Source: a virus
Strand: one strand, 5' to 3'
Virus record (IMG/VR): IMGVR_UViG_3300032293_001398
Coordinates: 1 to 46,602 of that record
DNA: 46,602 nucleotides
Shown here: piece after piece, positions 7,036 to 14,364 of the stretch
How positions within the stretch are numbered: position 1 is the first letter of the stretch
Layout: each line of letters opens with the position of its first letter
Made by a program: the position numbers and the translations under genes
The notes under the pieces: generated by a model
Database searches by the model: none
Seen by the model: the letters and a program-made list of their open reading frames with translations, nothing else
Told to the model about the DNA's origin: nothing

Positions 7036-7667
7036 TGAGGAAGTACAGGGAGAGGTTGAACGGGGTAGGCAATGGCAGAGGGCTGCATCATCTGCTGAGG
7101 ATGCATCGCCTGAGGCGCCTGAACTTGCTGCCCAGGGGCGGGCCAGGTGGGGCCTGCACCGGGAAAGCCGCCAGGGAGGCCAGGCAGAGCAGCAGCAGCA
7201 GAAGCGCTGTAACCGCCACTGTTGCCATCATCGTCATTTTCGGGACAAATGGCAAGTAGCGCAAACAGATTGTAACGAGTGCCGTAAGTCATCACGGCAC
7301 CAATACGCTGCTGATTGCTCAGGTCGGGAATCGGGAAGTCCGAACACAGCTCTTCAGTGCCATCGACAAAGGCAAGCGTAGTACGAACAACCCAAGAGCT
7401 GTTTTCCTGCAACGCTTGAGAGTAAACAGTGATGCCCTGCTCAAGCAGTGCAGGCTTAATAGCCTTGAGCAAACCAGGCAAGCCAAGATACTGCGACTTA
7501 AGATAGTCGTTCTTGCTATCTTTAGTGAGATCAGCAAAGCCAGGCGACGCAGCAGCAATGGCCTCAAGCAATGAGACCTTGCGTGGCTGAATCATCTGCG
7601 GCAGCGGGGCGACCGGCTGCTGCATAGGAACAGCTTGCGGCGGTGGAGCGGAAGGAGTGCGTGCCAT
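7032..7667 (-). CDS. erf: ERF-family single-strand annealing protein
   Basis: A 211-residue protein. After a Pro-rich start (residues 1-28) comes the ERF core: SLLEAIAAASPGFADLTKDSKN, LPGLLKAIKPALLEQGI, then the diagnostic segment QQRIGAVMTYGTRYNLFALLAI followed by an acidic NDDDG. ERF proteins anneal complementary DNA strands during recombination and circularisation of phage DNA. The C-terminal 60 residues are a Gly/Pro/Gln-rich linker. It leads the ERF, SSB-like, exonuclease cassette, with overlapping start and stop codons. It probably has its own extended -10 promoter about 7689-7697. Confidence 0.85.
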   Translation of the reverse strand: MARTPSAPPPQAVPMQQPVAPLPQMIQPRKVSLLEAIAAASPGFADLTKDSKNDYLKSQYLGLPGLLKAIKPALLEQGITVYSQALQENSSWVVRTTLAFVDGTEELCSDFPIPDLSNQQRIGAVMTYGTRYNLFALLAICPENDDDGNSGGYSASAAAALPGLPGGFPGAGPTWPAPGQQVQAPQAMHPQQMMQPSAIAYPVQPLPVLPQ

Positions 7668-7688
7668 AAAAGCAAGATGAACGATGGA

Positions 7689-7697
7689 ACAATAGCA
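7689..7697 (-). promoter_or_regulatory. Extended -10 promoter of the erf cassette
   Basis: The minus strand reads TGCTATTGT here, a TGn extended -10 box about 22 bases before the erf ATG, with no strong -35. Similar TGcTAnnnT boxes occur before several other genes in the window. Confidence 0.45.
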
Positions 7698-7706
7698 TGA
7701 AACAGG

Positions 7707-8132
7707 TCAGGGGGCAGCAGCAGGCAAAAGATTTTTCGCCCGAAGCCACCACCTCGCTAAATCGCCACTGGGCGTACCCTTGCCGAGCATAAAACGCTTG
7801 AGTGCTTCAGGCGCACTAAAAAAGTACGCCGTGCTGCTTTCTTCAACGATCAAGCCAAGCTCACCAGCGCGAAACACAATCATGTCTAGGTCGCAGCGAT
7901 CTGAGATCCCTGCCGGCGGGGGCTCGATGCCCAGGGCGTGCAGTACAGCTCGTTTGGTGAGCGACTCGGGGATCGCCGCAAGCTGCTTCCATGACGGGTT
8001 GGCCATCGGCACAGCCTCGCGCTCAGTCGCCTCAACACGCTGCCCCTGCTCGCTGGTTGGTGGCGCCGTCAGCAGCCGGTCGAGCGCGTCACAGATTTGC
8101 CTGGATGCGTTGCACCCATCCTCTTGATACAT
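7707..8132 (-). CDS. Hypothetical protein, early region
   Basis: A 141-residue protein, ATG at 8132. The middle contains PSWKQLAAIPESLTKRAVLHALGI and SDRCDLDMIVFRAGELGLIVEE, a helical pattern that could be a small winged or helix-turn-helix-like domain. The C-terminus holds a helix-rich ARWWLRAKNLLPAAAP segment. No family is recognised. It is transcribed after the primase-helicase and before erf, with a palindrome overlapping a TTGACA box just upstream, so a replication or recombination accessory role is plausible. Confidence 0.55.
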   Translation of the reverse strand: MYQEDGCNASRQICDALDRLLTAPPTSEQGQRVEATEREAVPMANPSWKQLAAIPESLTKRAVLHALGIEPPPAGISDRCDLDMIVFRAGELGLIVEESSTAYFFSAPEALKRFMLGKGTPSGDLARWWLRAKNLLPAAAP

Positions 8133-8160
8133 GAAGATCCCTTGAAAGCTCTAGCATTGC

Positions 8161-8185
8161 ACGCTTGACCGCTTGTGTCAAGCGT
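8161..8185. promoter_or_regulatory. 9-bp inverted repeat, candidate operator
   Basis: ACGCTTGAC (8161-8169) and its exact complement GTCAAGCGT (8177-8185) flank a 7-base spacer between the primase stop and the next minus-strand gene. On the minus strand the repeat contains TTGACA, a consensus -35. On the plus strand it is followed by TTTT. It may be an operator over a promoter, or a weak plus-strand terminator. Confidence 0.5.
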
Positions 8186-8186
8186 T

Positions 8187-10625
8187 TTAGTCGGGGAAGC
8201 GCCCCTTAGCAACAAATGTTTGCGATCCGCTCCGCTCCTGCCATTCCCCGAGCCCCATGCCAATCAACTGTTCCATCGCCGCTTTGACGTGAGGATTCTT
8301 AATAGTGGCACGGTACTTGACCGGGACGCATTGCGCCGAGAACTGGCCGACAGTGCAGCCGCTGCTGCTCTTGGCATAAGTATGGATGCGGCGCGGCAAA
8401 TCAAACGAACCATGCCGCTGCATCTGCGATTCCTGCTGCTCTACAATCGCATAGCTTTGCAACAAATCAACAAACACCACAGCACGCGCAAGCATTTGTT
8501 TCGATACATACAATTCATCGGGCGGAATCTCATTGGTCGCCACCTTGCACAAGTGCATGGTAAGCGCAACCTGCAAGATGTAGCCTAGGCGCTTGCCAAA
8601 TACTGCTCGCTGTGACTCCAATGATACTTTCTGCATTTTATCGTACGTGTCACGCGATAGCATGGCAAACAGCTCGATAGCATCGCGCTCAAGCCGCAGC
8701 ACAAGCGGCGGCACGCCAAGGCAGCGCAAATAAAAATCTTCCATGCACTGTTCTGCCATGTGAACAGCCTGTATTTCCTCCGGCGAACGAAAGAAGTTTG
8801 GCTCGACGTAATCATTGATCAGCGGCACCATCAAGCACCGGGCGAACAAACCAGCATCGTCGCCTTCCTCGATCATCTTGCGGAATACGCCAGGCTGCAC
8901 AGCCCCCAGCAGTGCATTCTGCACCTTGCCAACGATCATCTTCGACCGCCGGCCAACACGATGTTGCGAGTTCACCTTGCCATCAAACAGGCACAGGAAT
9001 GTTTCCCTGCCTCTGCCCTTGCCGCCTTGCTTGTATTCGTCAAAGTTGCCCAGAATCTCTTTCACCTCTTCTGAGTACAGGAACGTGCCCAGGCCCTCTT
9101 GATGATTGTCCGCAATAATGCCATTGAGCGATTCTGTTGTGAAGTCTGTTATGCAAGTGCGCAATGGTTCGGGCTTCTCGGGGCGCCGTGCTTTTGGCAA
9201 ATGCCCATAGCGCACCTCATATTCGCTGTCTTTATCTGCGCTGAGCTGATTAAAATGCTGGAATACAAGCCGCAGCCGATCACGGCATAAATGCGTCATT
9301 ATCGGGCTCTTGCCACTGCCGGACGGGCCAGCAAGCACCATCCAGATCACGGGCTCTTTCACAAATAGCCCGTCCCCCGCATCAATACGATGCCCTGCCT
9401 TCAGCACGCCGGCAGCAGTGGTGAGCACCACAGAGGCAGCCGTCAGCCCATCACACGGCAGGTTGCCGGTAAGCTCTTCAACGGCTGCGCAAATTGACTC
9501 CGGCAGATAGTCAGCCAGCTTGACGCTTTTGCGTTTGTATTCAAGCTCCTGCCTCCTGGCGATGGCATTGGTTGCGCCTAGTGCATCGCTTTCGACTTGG
9601 CGATCCTCTTCCAGTGAATCCCAGATCCGGCGGGTGTCAAACACCGAGGCATCATGGGCGCTGGCGATGTCTGCAATACCAGCTTGAATGTCAGCAGCAG
9701 ATACAGGGCCAGTTTCGTAAAAATCCTTTAGAGCTTGCTTGATTGCACCGTAGCTTGTACGGTTGAGCGGTGTCGGCTTTGCCCCTGCCGCTGCTTTAAT
9801 TGCAACAGCAATCAATGAACCCAGCTGCTCTGCCGGCATGTCGTCAACACTGCCGCCTTCAGGAACGTCGCAGATTGACTCTGCCGGGATAACGCGAAAC
9901 CCAATCTGCGCTAGATTTGCTGCCGCCATAAAGGCCGCAGCCTTTTTTCTGCCCGGTGCGTCGTTGTCAGAAATAAAATAAACAGTCTTGACACCAGCAG
10001 ATAGCAACCCTGCGTATCTAGCTCTGCAGGCTACCTCGTTACGCTGATGGCCGGGATGCGTGATTGCCGCAATCCCCGCAGTACGCAATACATCAACGCA
10101 TTTTTCGCCTTCGACCTCTATAACAGTTTGCCCAAATGCCGAATCAAGTGATCCATAAAACGGCCAGATCTCCGACCCTGCACCAGCGTTCCAGCGCTCA
10201 TTAAAAAAGAACTGCGGCTGAAACTCTTTTTTGTTGCCGGCGTCAAAATCATAGCGAAGCACGCGCAAATGCTGCGCATACTGATACACGGTGCTGGTGC
10301 ATTCGACCTGCTTGTGAATAGCCGGCGCTGTGGTGGCAGGGGTGAACATCGCACAGGACGGAAGCCCGTGATCGGCACGCTCTTGGTGGATCACGAACAC
10401 TGCACCGTCTCGGCTGTCGTCCCTGGAATCCCCAGTGTAGGCCCAGATCCGGCTCTCGCTGTCGCTCAGCGTGTCCCCCACCTTGAGCCCCTCGGGCGGC
10501 CCCTGAGACTTGCCACGGTGGCAGAACACCATCTGCTCATCTTGCCGGATGCGGCAATCCGTGTCTTTTACGCGCCCGCAAATCGGGCACGGGTTGCGCT
10601 TAGACGATGGAATCCACCTTTCCAT
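8187..10625 (-). CDS. Primase-helicase (zinc finger, TOPRIM, DUF3987-like ATPase)
   Basis: An 812-residue protein from the ATG at 10625; an in-frame TTG at 10658 would add 11 residues but lies in a palindrome. A zinc-binding motif is at the N-terminus (Cys13, Cys16, Cys24, Cys35). Residues about 165-250 match a TOPRIM domain, with IEVEGEKCVDVL and the acidic pair in FISDNDAPG. The C-terminal half carries a P-loop GPSGSGKS (433-440) and helicase-like segments resembling the DUF3987 family found with phage and island primases. Such proteins prime and unwind DNA at the origin. With no phage DNA polymerase seen, it probably loads the host replisome. It leads the minus-strand operon. Confidence 0.8.
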   Translation of the reverse strand: MERWIPSSKRNPCPICGRVKDTDCRIRQDEQMVFCHRGKSQGPPEGLKVGDTLSDSESRIWAYTGDSRDDSRDGAVFVIHQERADHGLPSCAMFTPATTAPAIHKQVECTSTVYQYAQHLRVLRYDFDAGNKKEFQPQFFFNERWNAGAGSEIWPFYGSLDSAFGQTVIEVEGEKCVDVLRTAGIAAITHPGHQRNEVACRARYAGLLSAGVKTVYFISDNDAPGRKKAAAFMAAANLAQIGFRVIPAESICDVPEGGSVDDMPAEQLGSLIAVAIKAAAGAKPTPLNRTSYGAIKQALKDFYETGPVSAADIQAGIADIASAHDASVFDTRRIWDSLEEDRQVESDALGATNAIARRQELEYKRKSVKLADYLPESICAAVEELTGNLPCDGLTAASVVLTTAAGVLKAGHRIDAGDGLFVKEPVIWMVLAGPSGSGKSPIMTHLCRDRLRLVFQHFNQLSADKDSEYEVRYGHLPKARRPEKPEPLRTCITDFTTESLNGIIADNHQEGLGTFLYSEEVKEILGNFDEYKQGGKGRGRETFLCLFDGKVNSQHRVGRRSKMIVGKVQNALLGAVQPGVFRKMIEEGDDAGLFARCLMVPLINDYVEPNFFRSPEEIQAVHMAEQCMEDFYLRCLGVPPLVLRLERDAIELFAMLSRDTYDKMQKVSLESQRAVFGKRLGYILQVALTMHLCKVATNEIPPDELYVSKQMLARAVVFVDLLQSYAIVEQQESQMQRHGSFDLPRRIHTYAKSSSGCTVGQFSAQCVPVKYRATIKNPHVKAAMEQLIGMGLGEWQERSGSQTFVAKGRFPD

Positions 10626-10640
10626 GTGATAGAGTCCCTG

Positions 10641-10660
10641 TGTTGAACGGTTGGTCAACA
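10641..10660. promoter_or_regulatory. Palindrome upstream of the primase gene, candidate operator
   Basis: TGTTGA (10641-10646) and TCAACA (10655-10660) form a perfect inverted repeat with an 8-base spacer, 16 bases before the primase start. On the minus strand it contains TTGACC, a good -35 candidate, with a poor -10 nearer the start. This is like the palindrome at 8161-8185. Confidence 0.45.
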
Positions 10661-10700
10661 GGGGTCGGGTGCTTGGCGGCGTCCCGGCCCCTTTTTCATG
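10661..10700 (+). terminator. Plus-strand terminator with the TTTTTCATG tail
   Basis: GGGGTCGGG (10661-10669) pairs with CCCGGCCCC (10683-10691), with one G-U pair, and is followed by TTTTT and CATG. The same TTTTTCATG follows the terminators at 28629 and 31928. Here it shields the plus-strand early genes from transcripts running antisense through the minus-strand operon. Confidence 0.65.
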
Positions 10701-10730
10701 CGCCGCTTTCGGCAGCGGCTCCCACTATGG

Positions 10731-10766
10731 CACGTCCTGCAAGTGTGCCACTTCCTGCAACTGTCA
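10731..10766. promoter_or_regulatory. Short direct and inverted repeats in the divergent region
   Basis: CCTGCAAGTG and CCTGCAACTG occur 18 bases apart, and AAGTG-TGC-CACTT forms a small dyad between them. They lie between the divergent primase and plus-strand small-gene operons, where a regulator could bind. The support is only the repeat itself. Confidence 0.3.
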
Positions 10767-10815
10767 CATCGACTTGCGCTGGAGCCGCTTTATCATGGGG
10801 TAACACCGCAGCTCA

Positions 10816-10971
10816 ATGGTCAATCGCATTAACTGGTCAGACCTTGAAAGGCGCGGCCTTATCACTCCTAGTCCCGGCAGGGAAGAGGTAGTGCGAGACA
10901 CGCTTGCAAGGGCTGCAGCCAAGAAAGCAGCCCAGGATGCTACGGTGCAATCTAAATCCAAACACAAATGA
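10816..10971 (+). CDS. Small basic protein, first gene of the plus-strand early operon
   Basis: A 51-residue ORF: MVNRINWSDLERRGLITPSP, then a helical Ala/Lys/Arg-rich half ending SKSKHK. The stop overlaps the next ATG (ATGA), which supports it as real over the competing frame from 10727. The sequence resembles a small DNA- or RNA-binding protein by charge only; no family is recognised. Confidence 0.55.
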   Translation: MVNRINWSDLERRGLITPSPGREEVVRDTLARAAAKKAAQDATVQSKSKHK

Positions 10972-11372
10972 CTGACTCCGTTCAACAGGTCTGGGTTGCT
11001 CCACTCACGCTAGGCGATCACGCACCTTTGCCGGCACTGGCCAAAGATGGTTTGGTGGCAGTGTACGACCGAAAAGCGCAACAGTTTGGCAGCTTTTGCG
11101 CTTACGACTTTTTGCCCTTCTATCCCACCTTTGACGAGTGCCGGCTGGCGATGATCGACCAGCTGATAATGCACCTGGCTCAGACCCGCGAAATGGTGCG
11201 CGAACTTGCCGCTACAATCGAGCACGTCAAGACCATTCCCTCTGCCCCCTTCCCCTCTGATGCCATGCGACAAGGCGACCGGCAAGAAGAAGCCGTACAA
11301 GAAAAAGCCAGCGCAGAAGCCGCCGAAGAAGTGAGGCCAGCTACTGAACTCAAGCGCCTCCGCCGCCGCTGA
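10968..11372 (+). CDS. Hypothetical protein
   Basis: A 134-residue protein. The first 60 residues look beta-rich (VYDRKAQQFGSFCAYDFLPFYP). The middle is a helix (RLAMIDQLIMHLAQTREMVRELAATIEHV), and the C-terminal 40 residues are Glu/Ala/Arg-rich and probably disordered. It overlaps its upstream neighbour by four bases and its downstream neighbour by one, so it is part of a tightly packed operon ending with the RusA gene. No family is recognised. Confidence 0.6.
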   Translation: MTDSVQQVWVAPLTLGDHAPLPALAKDGLVAVYDRKAQQFGSFCAYDFLPFYPTFDECRLAMIDQLIMHLAQTREMVRELAATIEHVKTIPSAPFPSDAMRQGDRQEEAVQEKASAEAAEEVRPATELKRLRRR

Positions 11373-11565
11373 TGCCAGACATTAACCTCGCGGCGCTCCA
11401 AGAGCGCCACCTGGCGGCTGTGCGCTGGGAAAAATCCGTGCCGCGTACTTCGCCCGTACCGGCAGACTCGACAATGCAACACGTTGCAAGCTGCTTGCCA
11501 GGCATCACATGAATGCCGCCCAAGATGCAGCCGCCGGCCTCAAGAAAAACCAAAGCTACAAGTAG
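11372..11565 (+). CDS. Small protein interrupted by a -1 frame change at an A5 run
   Basis: The ATG at 11372 overlaps the previous stop. The annotated frame stops at 11510-11512 after 46 residues. The -1 frame entered at the GGGAAAAA run (about 11427-11434) reads IRAAYFARTGRLDNATRCKL and on to HHMNAAQDAAAGLKKNQSYK, ending at TAG 11563-11565, directly against the RusA ATG. Joined, the two frames make about 64 residues of coherent helical protein. Either translating ribosomes shift -1 at the A run, one A was lost by mutation, or it is a sequencing error. Function is unknown. Confidence 0.5.
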
Positions 11566-12030
11566 ATGGACCTGATCACAAAGTTCTCAGTCGTTGGCCG
11601 CCCTGCACCGCAAGGTAGCAAAACGTATCTCGGCAAAGGTCGATTCAGGGAGCAGTCGAATCATGTAGCGGCTTGGCGCAATGATGTGCGCAATGCTGCA
11701 TCGGCTGCTTTTGGTGAGGCGCTAATCAATGGCCCCATCTTGACTGAAATGGTGTTTATGTTTTCTCGCCCGAAGTGCCATCACGTCAGCAACAACTATG
11801 ATCGGCCACTTAAAGCCGATGCCCCTTTCTGGCATACATCGGCACCCGACCGCGATAAGCTGGAGCGTGCAACTAATGATGCGTTGACCGGCGTGATCTG
11901 GGTGGATGATTCACAGGTAGCGGCAACGCTATCGCAGAAGATTTACGCAGAGCCAGCGGCACCAAGCGGGGCGATTATTCATGTGTACCGCCTGAGCGAT
12001 GAAGACCTAATCCAGCTCGCAAATGCCTGA
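11566..12030 (+). CDS. rusA: RusA-family Holliday junction resolvase
   Basis: A 154-residue protein, close to the usual RusA length of 120-150. Residues 8-20 contain the nucleic-acid entry motif VGRPAPQGSKTY. The metal-binding core is clear: APDRDKLERATNDALTG (Asp95, Asp97, Asp105) and IWVDDSQV (Asp114, Asp115), with Lys124 following. RusA dimers cut four-way junctions formed during recombination-driven replication, which fits the ERF and exonuclease genes. The last eight residues, DLIQLANA, and the DNA after the stop are repeated at the end of the next gene. Confidence 0.9.
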   Translation: MDLITKFSVVGRPAPQGSKTYLGKGRFREQSNHVAAWRNDVRNAASAAFGEALINGPILTEMVFMFSRPKCHHVSNNYDRPLKADAPFWHTSAPDRDKLERATNDALTGVIWVDDSQVAATLSQKIYAEPAAPSGAIIHVYRLSDEDLIQLANA

Positions 12031-12051
12031 CCACACTTAACACTTTCTCTC

Positions 12052-12222
12052 ATGGCCGTTTCTCAGGAACTCCTAGAAGTAATTGGCGACGTATTTTCTT
12101 GCACATGCAGGCCAGACAAAATTACCGCATCCTTTGACCCTATCAGCAGATCATTTACTGTCGTCTACGAGGATCTCGACGACGAATGGTACAAAGAGCT
12201 GATTCAGCTCGCCAATGCCTGA
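12052..12222 (+). CDS. Small protein sharing its C-terminus with RusA
   Basis: A 56-residue ORF from ATG 12052 with two Cys in FSCTCRPDKITASFD and an acidic stretch before the end ELIQLANA. The final codons and about 30 bases beyond the stop match the end of the RusA gene 190 bases upstream, so the region arose by duplication or recombination. A two-strand beta unit followed by a helix is possible. No function can be assigned. Confidence 0.55.
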   Translation: MAVSQELLEVIGDVFSCTCRPDKITASFDPISRSFTVVYEDLDDEWYKELIQLANA

Positions 12223-12267
12223 CCGTTTTCTACATTTTCTCATTTTCCCGCGATTTCATCTGCAGCC

Positions 12268-12564
12268 GTGACCTGTCCTACTCTCACCCTGGGCGAGCTG
12301 ATCATGCTTGGCGAATTGGCGCGGGGCGTTGAAGGGGAAGTCGAAGTTGAGATGGCCATGGCCCTGGGGCGTCCCCCTGAACCCTGGCCGCCGATGGCAC
12401 TGCTGCCGGTGCTGGCTGATGGGCATGAAATTGGACGCATTGAAAAAATCCAGTTTGTGTCAGGGGATACCGTGTATCAATTCCGCAGCACGTCGGGAAA
12501 TACACGATTTTCGTCCCTTAGCCCTCAGTCCGTACTTGACAGGCTTCAAGAGGTGCTAGGATAA
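12268..12564 (+). CDS. Hypothetical protein
   Basis: A 98-residue ORF starting at GTG 12268; an internal ATG at 12304 is the alternative. It begins with a helix (TLGELIMLGELARGVEGEVEVEMAMAL) and has a beta-rich middle (EIGRIEKIQFVSGDTVYQFRS) and a final short helix. No motif is recognised. It lies in the early small-gene operon with only 20 bases to the next gene. Confidence 0.5.
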   Translation: MTCPTLTLGELIMLGELARGVEGEVEVEMAMALGRPPEPWPPMALLPVLADGHEIGRIEKIQFVSGDTVYQFRSTSGNTRFSSLSPQSVLDRLQEVLG

Positions 12565-12585
12565 ACGGGTTGACCTTCAACACCC

Positions 12586-12879
12586 ATGACAACAAAAGTC
12601 GTAGACCTCCCTCCTTGGCCTACGGGCTGGGGAGAAGTCAAAATATCCCTCAACCCAAAAGGATCTTTCGACTTCGCGCTGCCTGCTAGCGAAGGAGGTC
12701 TTTCTTTCGTTGGCATTTTTCATGGCAATGCCAGCTTTGAGCTTGATGATCTTTTCTTTGCCGCAAACGTACTGTGGCAAATAACAGGCTTTGCCTGTGA
12801 CCTGTCAAGCACCCAGATTGAAGCCGACAGCGTTGCTTCAATTAAAGATCTCGTTCAAGCCTGGACTCTTAACCGCTAA
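12586..12879 (+). CDS. Hypothetical protein
   Basis: A 97-residue acidic protein from ATG 12586. It is beta-rich in the first half (WGEVKISLNPKGSFDFALP, then GLSFVGIFHGNASFELDD) and helical in the second. No catalytic or metal motif is seen. It is followed after seven bases by a coiled-coil protein. Confidence 0.6.
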   Translation: MTTKVVDLPPWPTGWGEVKISLNPKGSFDFALPASEGGLSFVGIFHGNASFELDDLFFAANVLWQITGFACDLSSTQIEADSVASIKDLVQAWTLNR

Positions 12880-12886
12880 ACCAACC

Positions 12887-13234
12887 ATGACAAAAGAAGC
12901 CGCCCAACAGCTCGCTGCACGCCTGCTGTATCTCCAGCAACAAAAGAAAACTCTCGAAACTAAAGAGCGCGAAGTCAAAGCCGAGCTTGAAGAACTTTAT
13001 GCCGCTGATGCCATACCGGCAAAGGATGATATGGATATGTTGTTTTCTGATGGCACATTTCACAAAGTACGCCTTGCCCGAGTCAAAACCGGAGCATACT
13101 TCAAGGTGAACGATGACTTCAAGGACGACTACAGCAAGGAGTCGCATAGCCTGCAAGCTCGCTATCTGAAGGCCGGCAAAGCGGAAATGGCAGACAAAGC
13201 AGCATCCTGGCGCGTGCAGGAGGTGGAGGCGTGA
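12887..13234 (+). CDS. Coiled-coil protein, unknown function
   Basis: A 115-residue protein. ATG 12887 is preferred over an upstream in-frame start that lies inside the previous gene. Residues 5-45 are a heptad-rich helix (LLYLQQQKKTLETKEREVKAELEELY), and the rest contains beta segments (MLFSDGTFHKVRLARV). Architecture recalls small phage proteins that inhibit host nucleases, but no family match is claimed. The stop overlaps the GTG start of the pentapeptide-repeat gene. Confidence 0.6.
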   Translation: MTKEAAQQLAARLLYLQQQKKTLETKEREVKAELEELYAADAIPAKDDMDMLFSDGTFHKVRLARVKTGAYFKVNDDFKDDYSKESHSLQARYLKAGKAEMADKAASWRVQEVEA

Positions 13235-13911
13235 TTACACCCGAACAGCTCCAGCAGCACGCAGCATGGTTGCGCAGCGATGGCGGCAAGCGGATTGAAG
13301 CCATCGGCGCCAACCTCCAGGGCGCCGACTTCTTGTGCTCCGACCTCCAGGGCGCCGACTTCCGGGGCTCCGACCTCGGGGACGCCAACCTCTGGGGCTG
13401 CAACCTCCGGGGCGCCAACCTCCAGGGCGCCAACTTCTGGGGCGCCAACCTCTGGGACGCCAACCTCCGGGGCGCCAACCTCCAGGGCGCCAACTTCTGG
13501 GGCGCCAACCTCCAGGGCGCCAACTTCTGGGGCGCCAACCTCTGGGACGCCAACCTCCGGGGCGCCAACCTCCGGGCCGCCAACTTCTGGGGCGCCAACC
13601 TCCAGGGCGCCAACTTCTGGGGCGCCAACCTCTGGGACGCCAACCTCCGGGGCGCCAACCTCCGGGCCGCCATTGGCAACATGCGCGAGATCAGGTCTGC
13701 GCAATTTGATACATGGGCGGTTACATGGTCCGCCGATGTGCTGGCTATCGGCTGCCAGCAACACGCCATTGGAAAGTGGCGCACTGCCGACCCGCGTTGG
13801 ATTGCTGCGATGGATTCACAAGCCAGCGACTGGTGGGCGCGCTATGGCGCGTTGGCGCTGCAGCTGATCGACGCATCGCCGGCTACTGGGGTGGTGCTGG
13901 AGGTGGGGTGA
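13231..13911 (+). CDS. Pentapeptide-repeat protein
   Basis: A 226-residue protein with a GTG start overlapping the previous stop. After a 28-residue N-terminal segment, about 24 tandem pentapeptides of A(N/D)(L/F)xx form residues 28-147 (GANLQGANFWGANLWDANLR-type units), which fold as a right-handed quadrilateral beta-helix. The C-terminal 78 residues are a separate Trp-rich helical domain. Pentapeptide proteins are very common in cyanobacteria and some mimic DNA and bind gyrase. Whether this one does so is unknown; the surface is not strongly acidic. The near-identical DNA repeats suggest recent expansion. Confidence 0.85.
   Translation: MITPEQLQQHAAWLRSDGGKRIEAIGANLQGADFLCSDLQGADFRGSDLGDANLWGCNLRGANLQGANFWGANLWDANLRGANLQGANFWGANLQGANFWGANLWDANLRGANLRAANFWGANLQGANFWGANLWDANLRGANLRAAIGNMREIRSAQFDTWAVTWSADVLAIGCQQHAIGKWRTADPRWIAAMDSQASDWWARYGALALQLIDASPATGVVLEVG
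13309..13671 (+). repeat. 15-bp tandem repeat array within the pentapeptide gene
   Basis: About 24 copies of a 15-base unit of the form GGCGCCAACCTCnnG encode the pentapeptides. Superimposed on this is a longer repeat of blocks (Leu-Trp-Asp, Leu-Arg-Gly, Leu-Gln-Gly, Phe-Trp-Gly) that are copied almost exactly, pointing to slippage or unequal recombination. The bias leaves all other frames open, creating long shadow ORFs. Confidence 0.9.
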
Positions 13912-14087
13912 TGGCCAAGTCCACGGGCGAGTATCTCACTGTCCAAATTGAAGCAGCCGAAAACGGATGGATTGTTAAGCAAGTACCGTCCAAAGGCGTA
14001 CCAGCAAAAGTGTTTGTCCGATGGGATGCTGTAGTTACATACGCCGCCTCATTGTTGACCACCAAGCCAACAGAATTAAAACTATGA
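13911..14087 (+). CDS. Small hypothetical protein
   Basis: A 58-residue ORF whose ATG overlaps the TGA of the pentapeptide gene by one base and whose own stop overlaps the next ATG. It is a compact beta-strand sequence (TVQIEAAENGWIVKQVPSKG, then KVFVRWDAVVTYAASLL). Its shape suggests a small beta-barrel or sheet. No family recognised. Confidence 0.6.
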   Translation: MAKSTGEYLTVQIEAAENGWIVKQVPSKGVPAKVFVRWDAVVTYAASLLTTKPTELKL

Positions 14088-14338
14088 CAACCCCATCCCT
14101 ATCCCCCGCCGCGCAGGCTGTATGGGATGCCTGGAATGACGCCTACGAAGCCCAAGGTCCATTAGAGGACATGGGCTACCCGCTTGCCGCCGCCCTCCGT
14201 GCTGCTGCGGATCAGGTGACGCCCAGCAGGCGAAACTATCAAGAGGCGTCAGACATTCTGGCAACCACATGCCTAAGTGGTATGCCTTTCGTCGCAAACG
14301 AGCTTCGCTTGATGGCCGACGAACTGGACCCCGCCTAA
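14084..14338 (+). CDS. Small helical hypothetical protein
   Basis: An 84-residue, Ala-rich, all-helical protein (SPAAQAVWDAWNDAYEAQ, ALRAAADQV, VANELRLMADELDP). The ATG overlaps the upstream stop (ATGA). Short proteins of this pattern occur repeatedly in cyanophage and cyanobacterial mobile DNA, but no function is established. It ends 26 bases before the helicase gene. Confidence 0.6.
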   Translation: MTTPSLSPAAQAVWDAWNDAYEAQGPLEDMGYPLAAALRAAADQVTPSRRNYQEASDILATTCLSGMPFVANELRLMADELDPA

Positions 14339-14364
14339 TTATCTGGAGGCTAATTAAGTAGGCC

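Noticed and set aside
10727-10891. 54-residue plus-strand ORF MARPASVPLP... upstream of 10816
   Set aside because: It overlaps the 10816 ORF in another frame, lies over the putative regulatory repeats, and has no coupling to the next gene, whereas the 10816 ORF overlaps its neighbour by ATGA.
13119-13784. Long overlapping ORFs of 124-221 residues in other frames across the pentapeptide gene, on both strands
   Set aside because: They arise because the GC-rich 15-base repeat contains no stop codon in any frame. Their translations are simple repeats of the same unit and do not extend as sensible protein outside the array.
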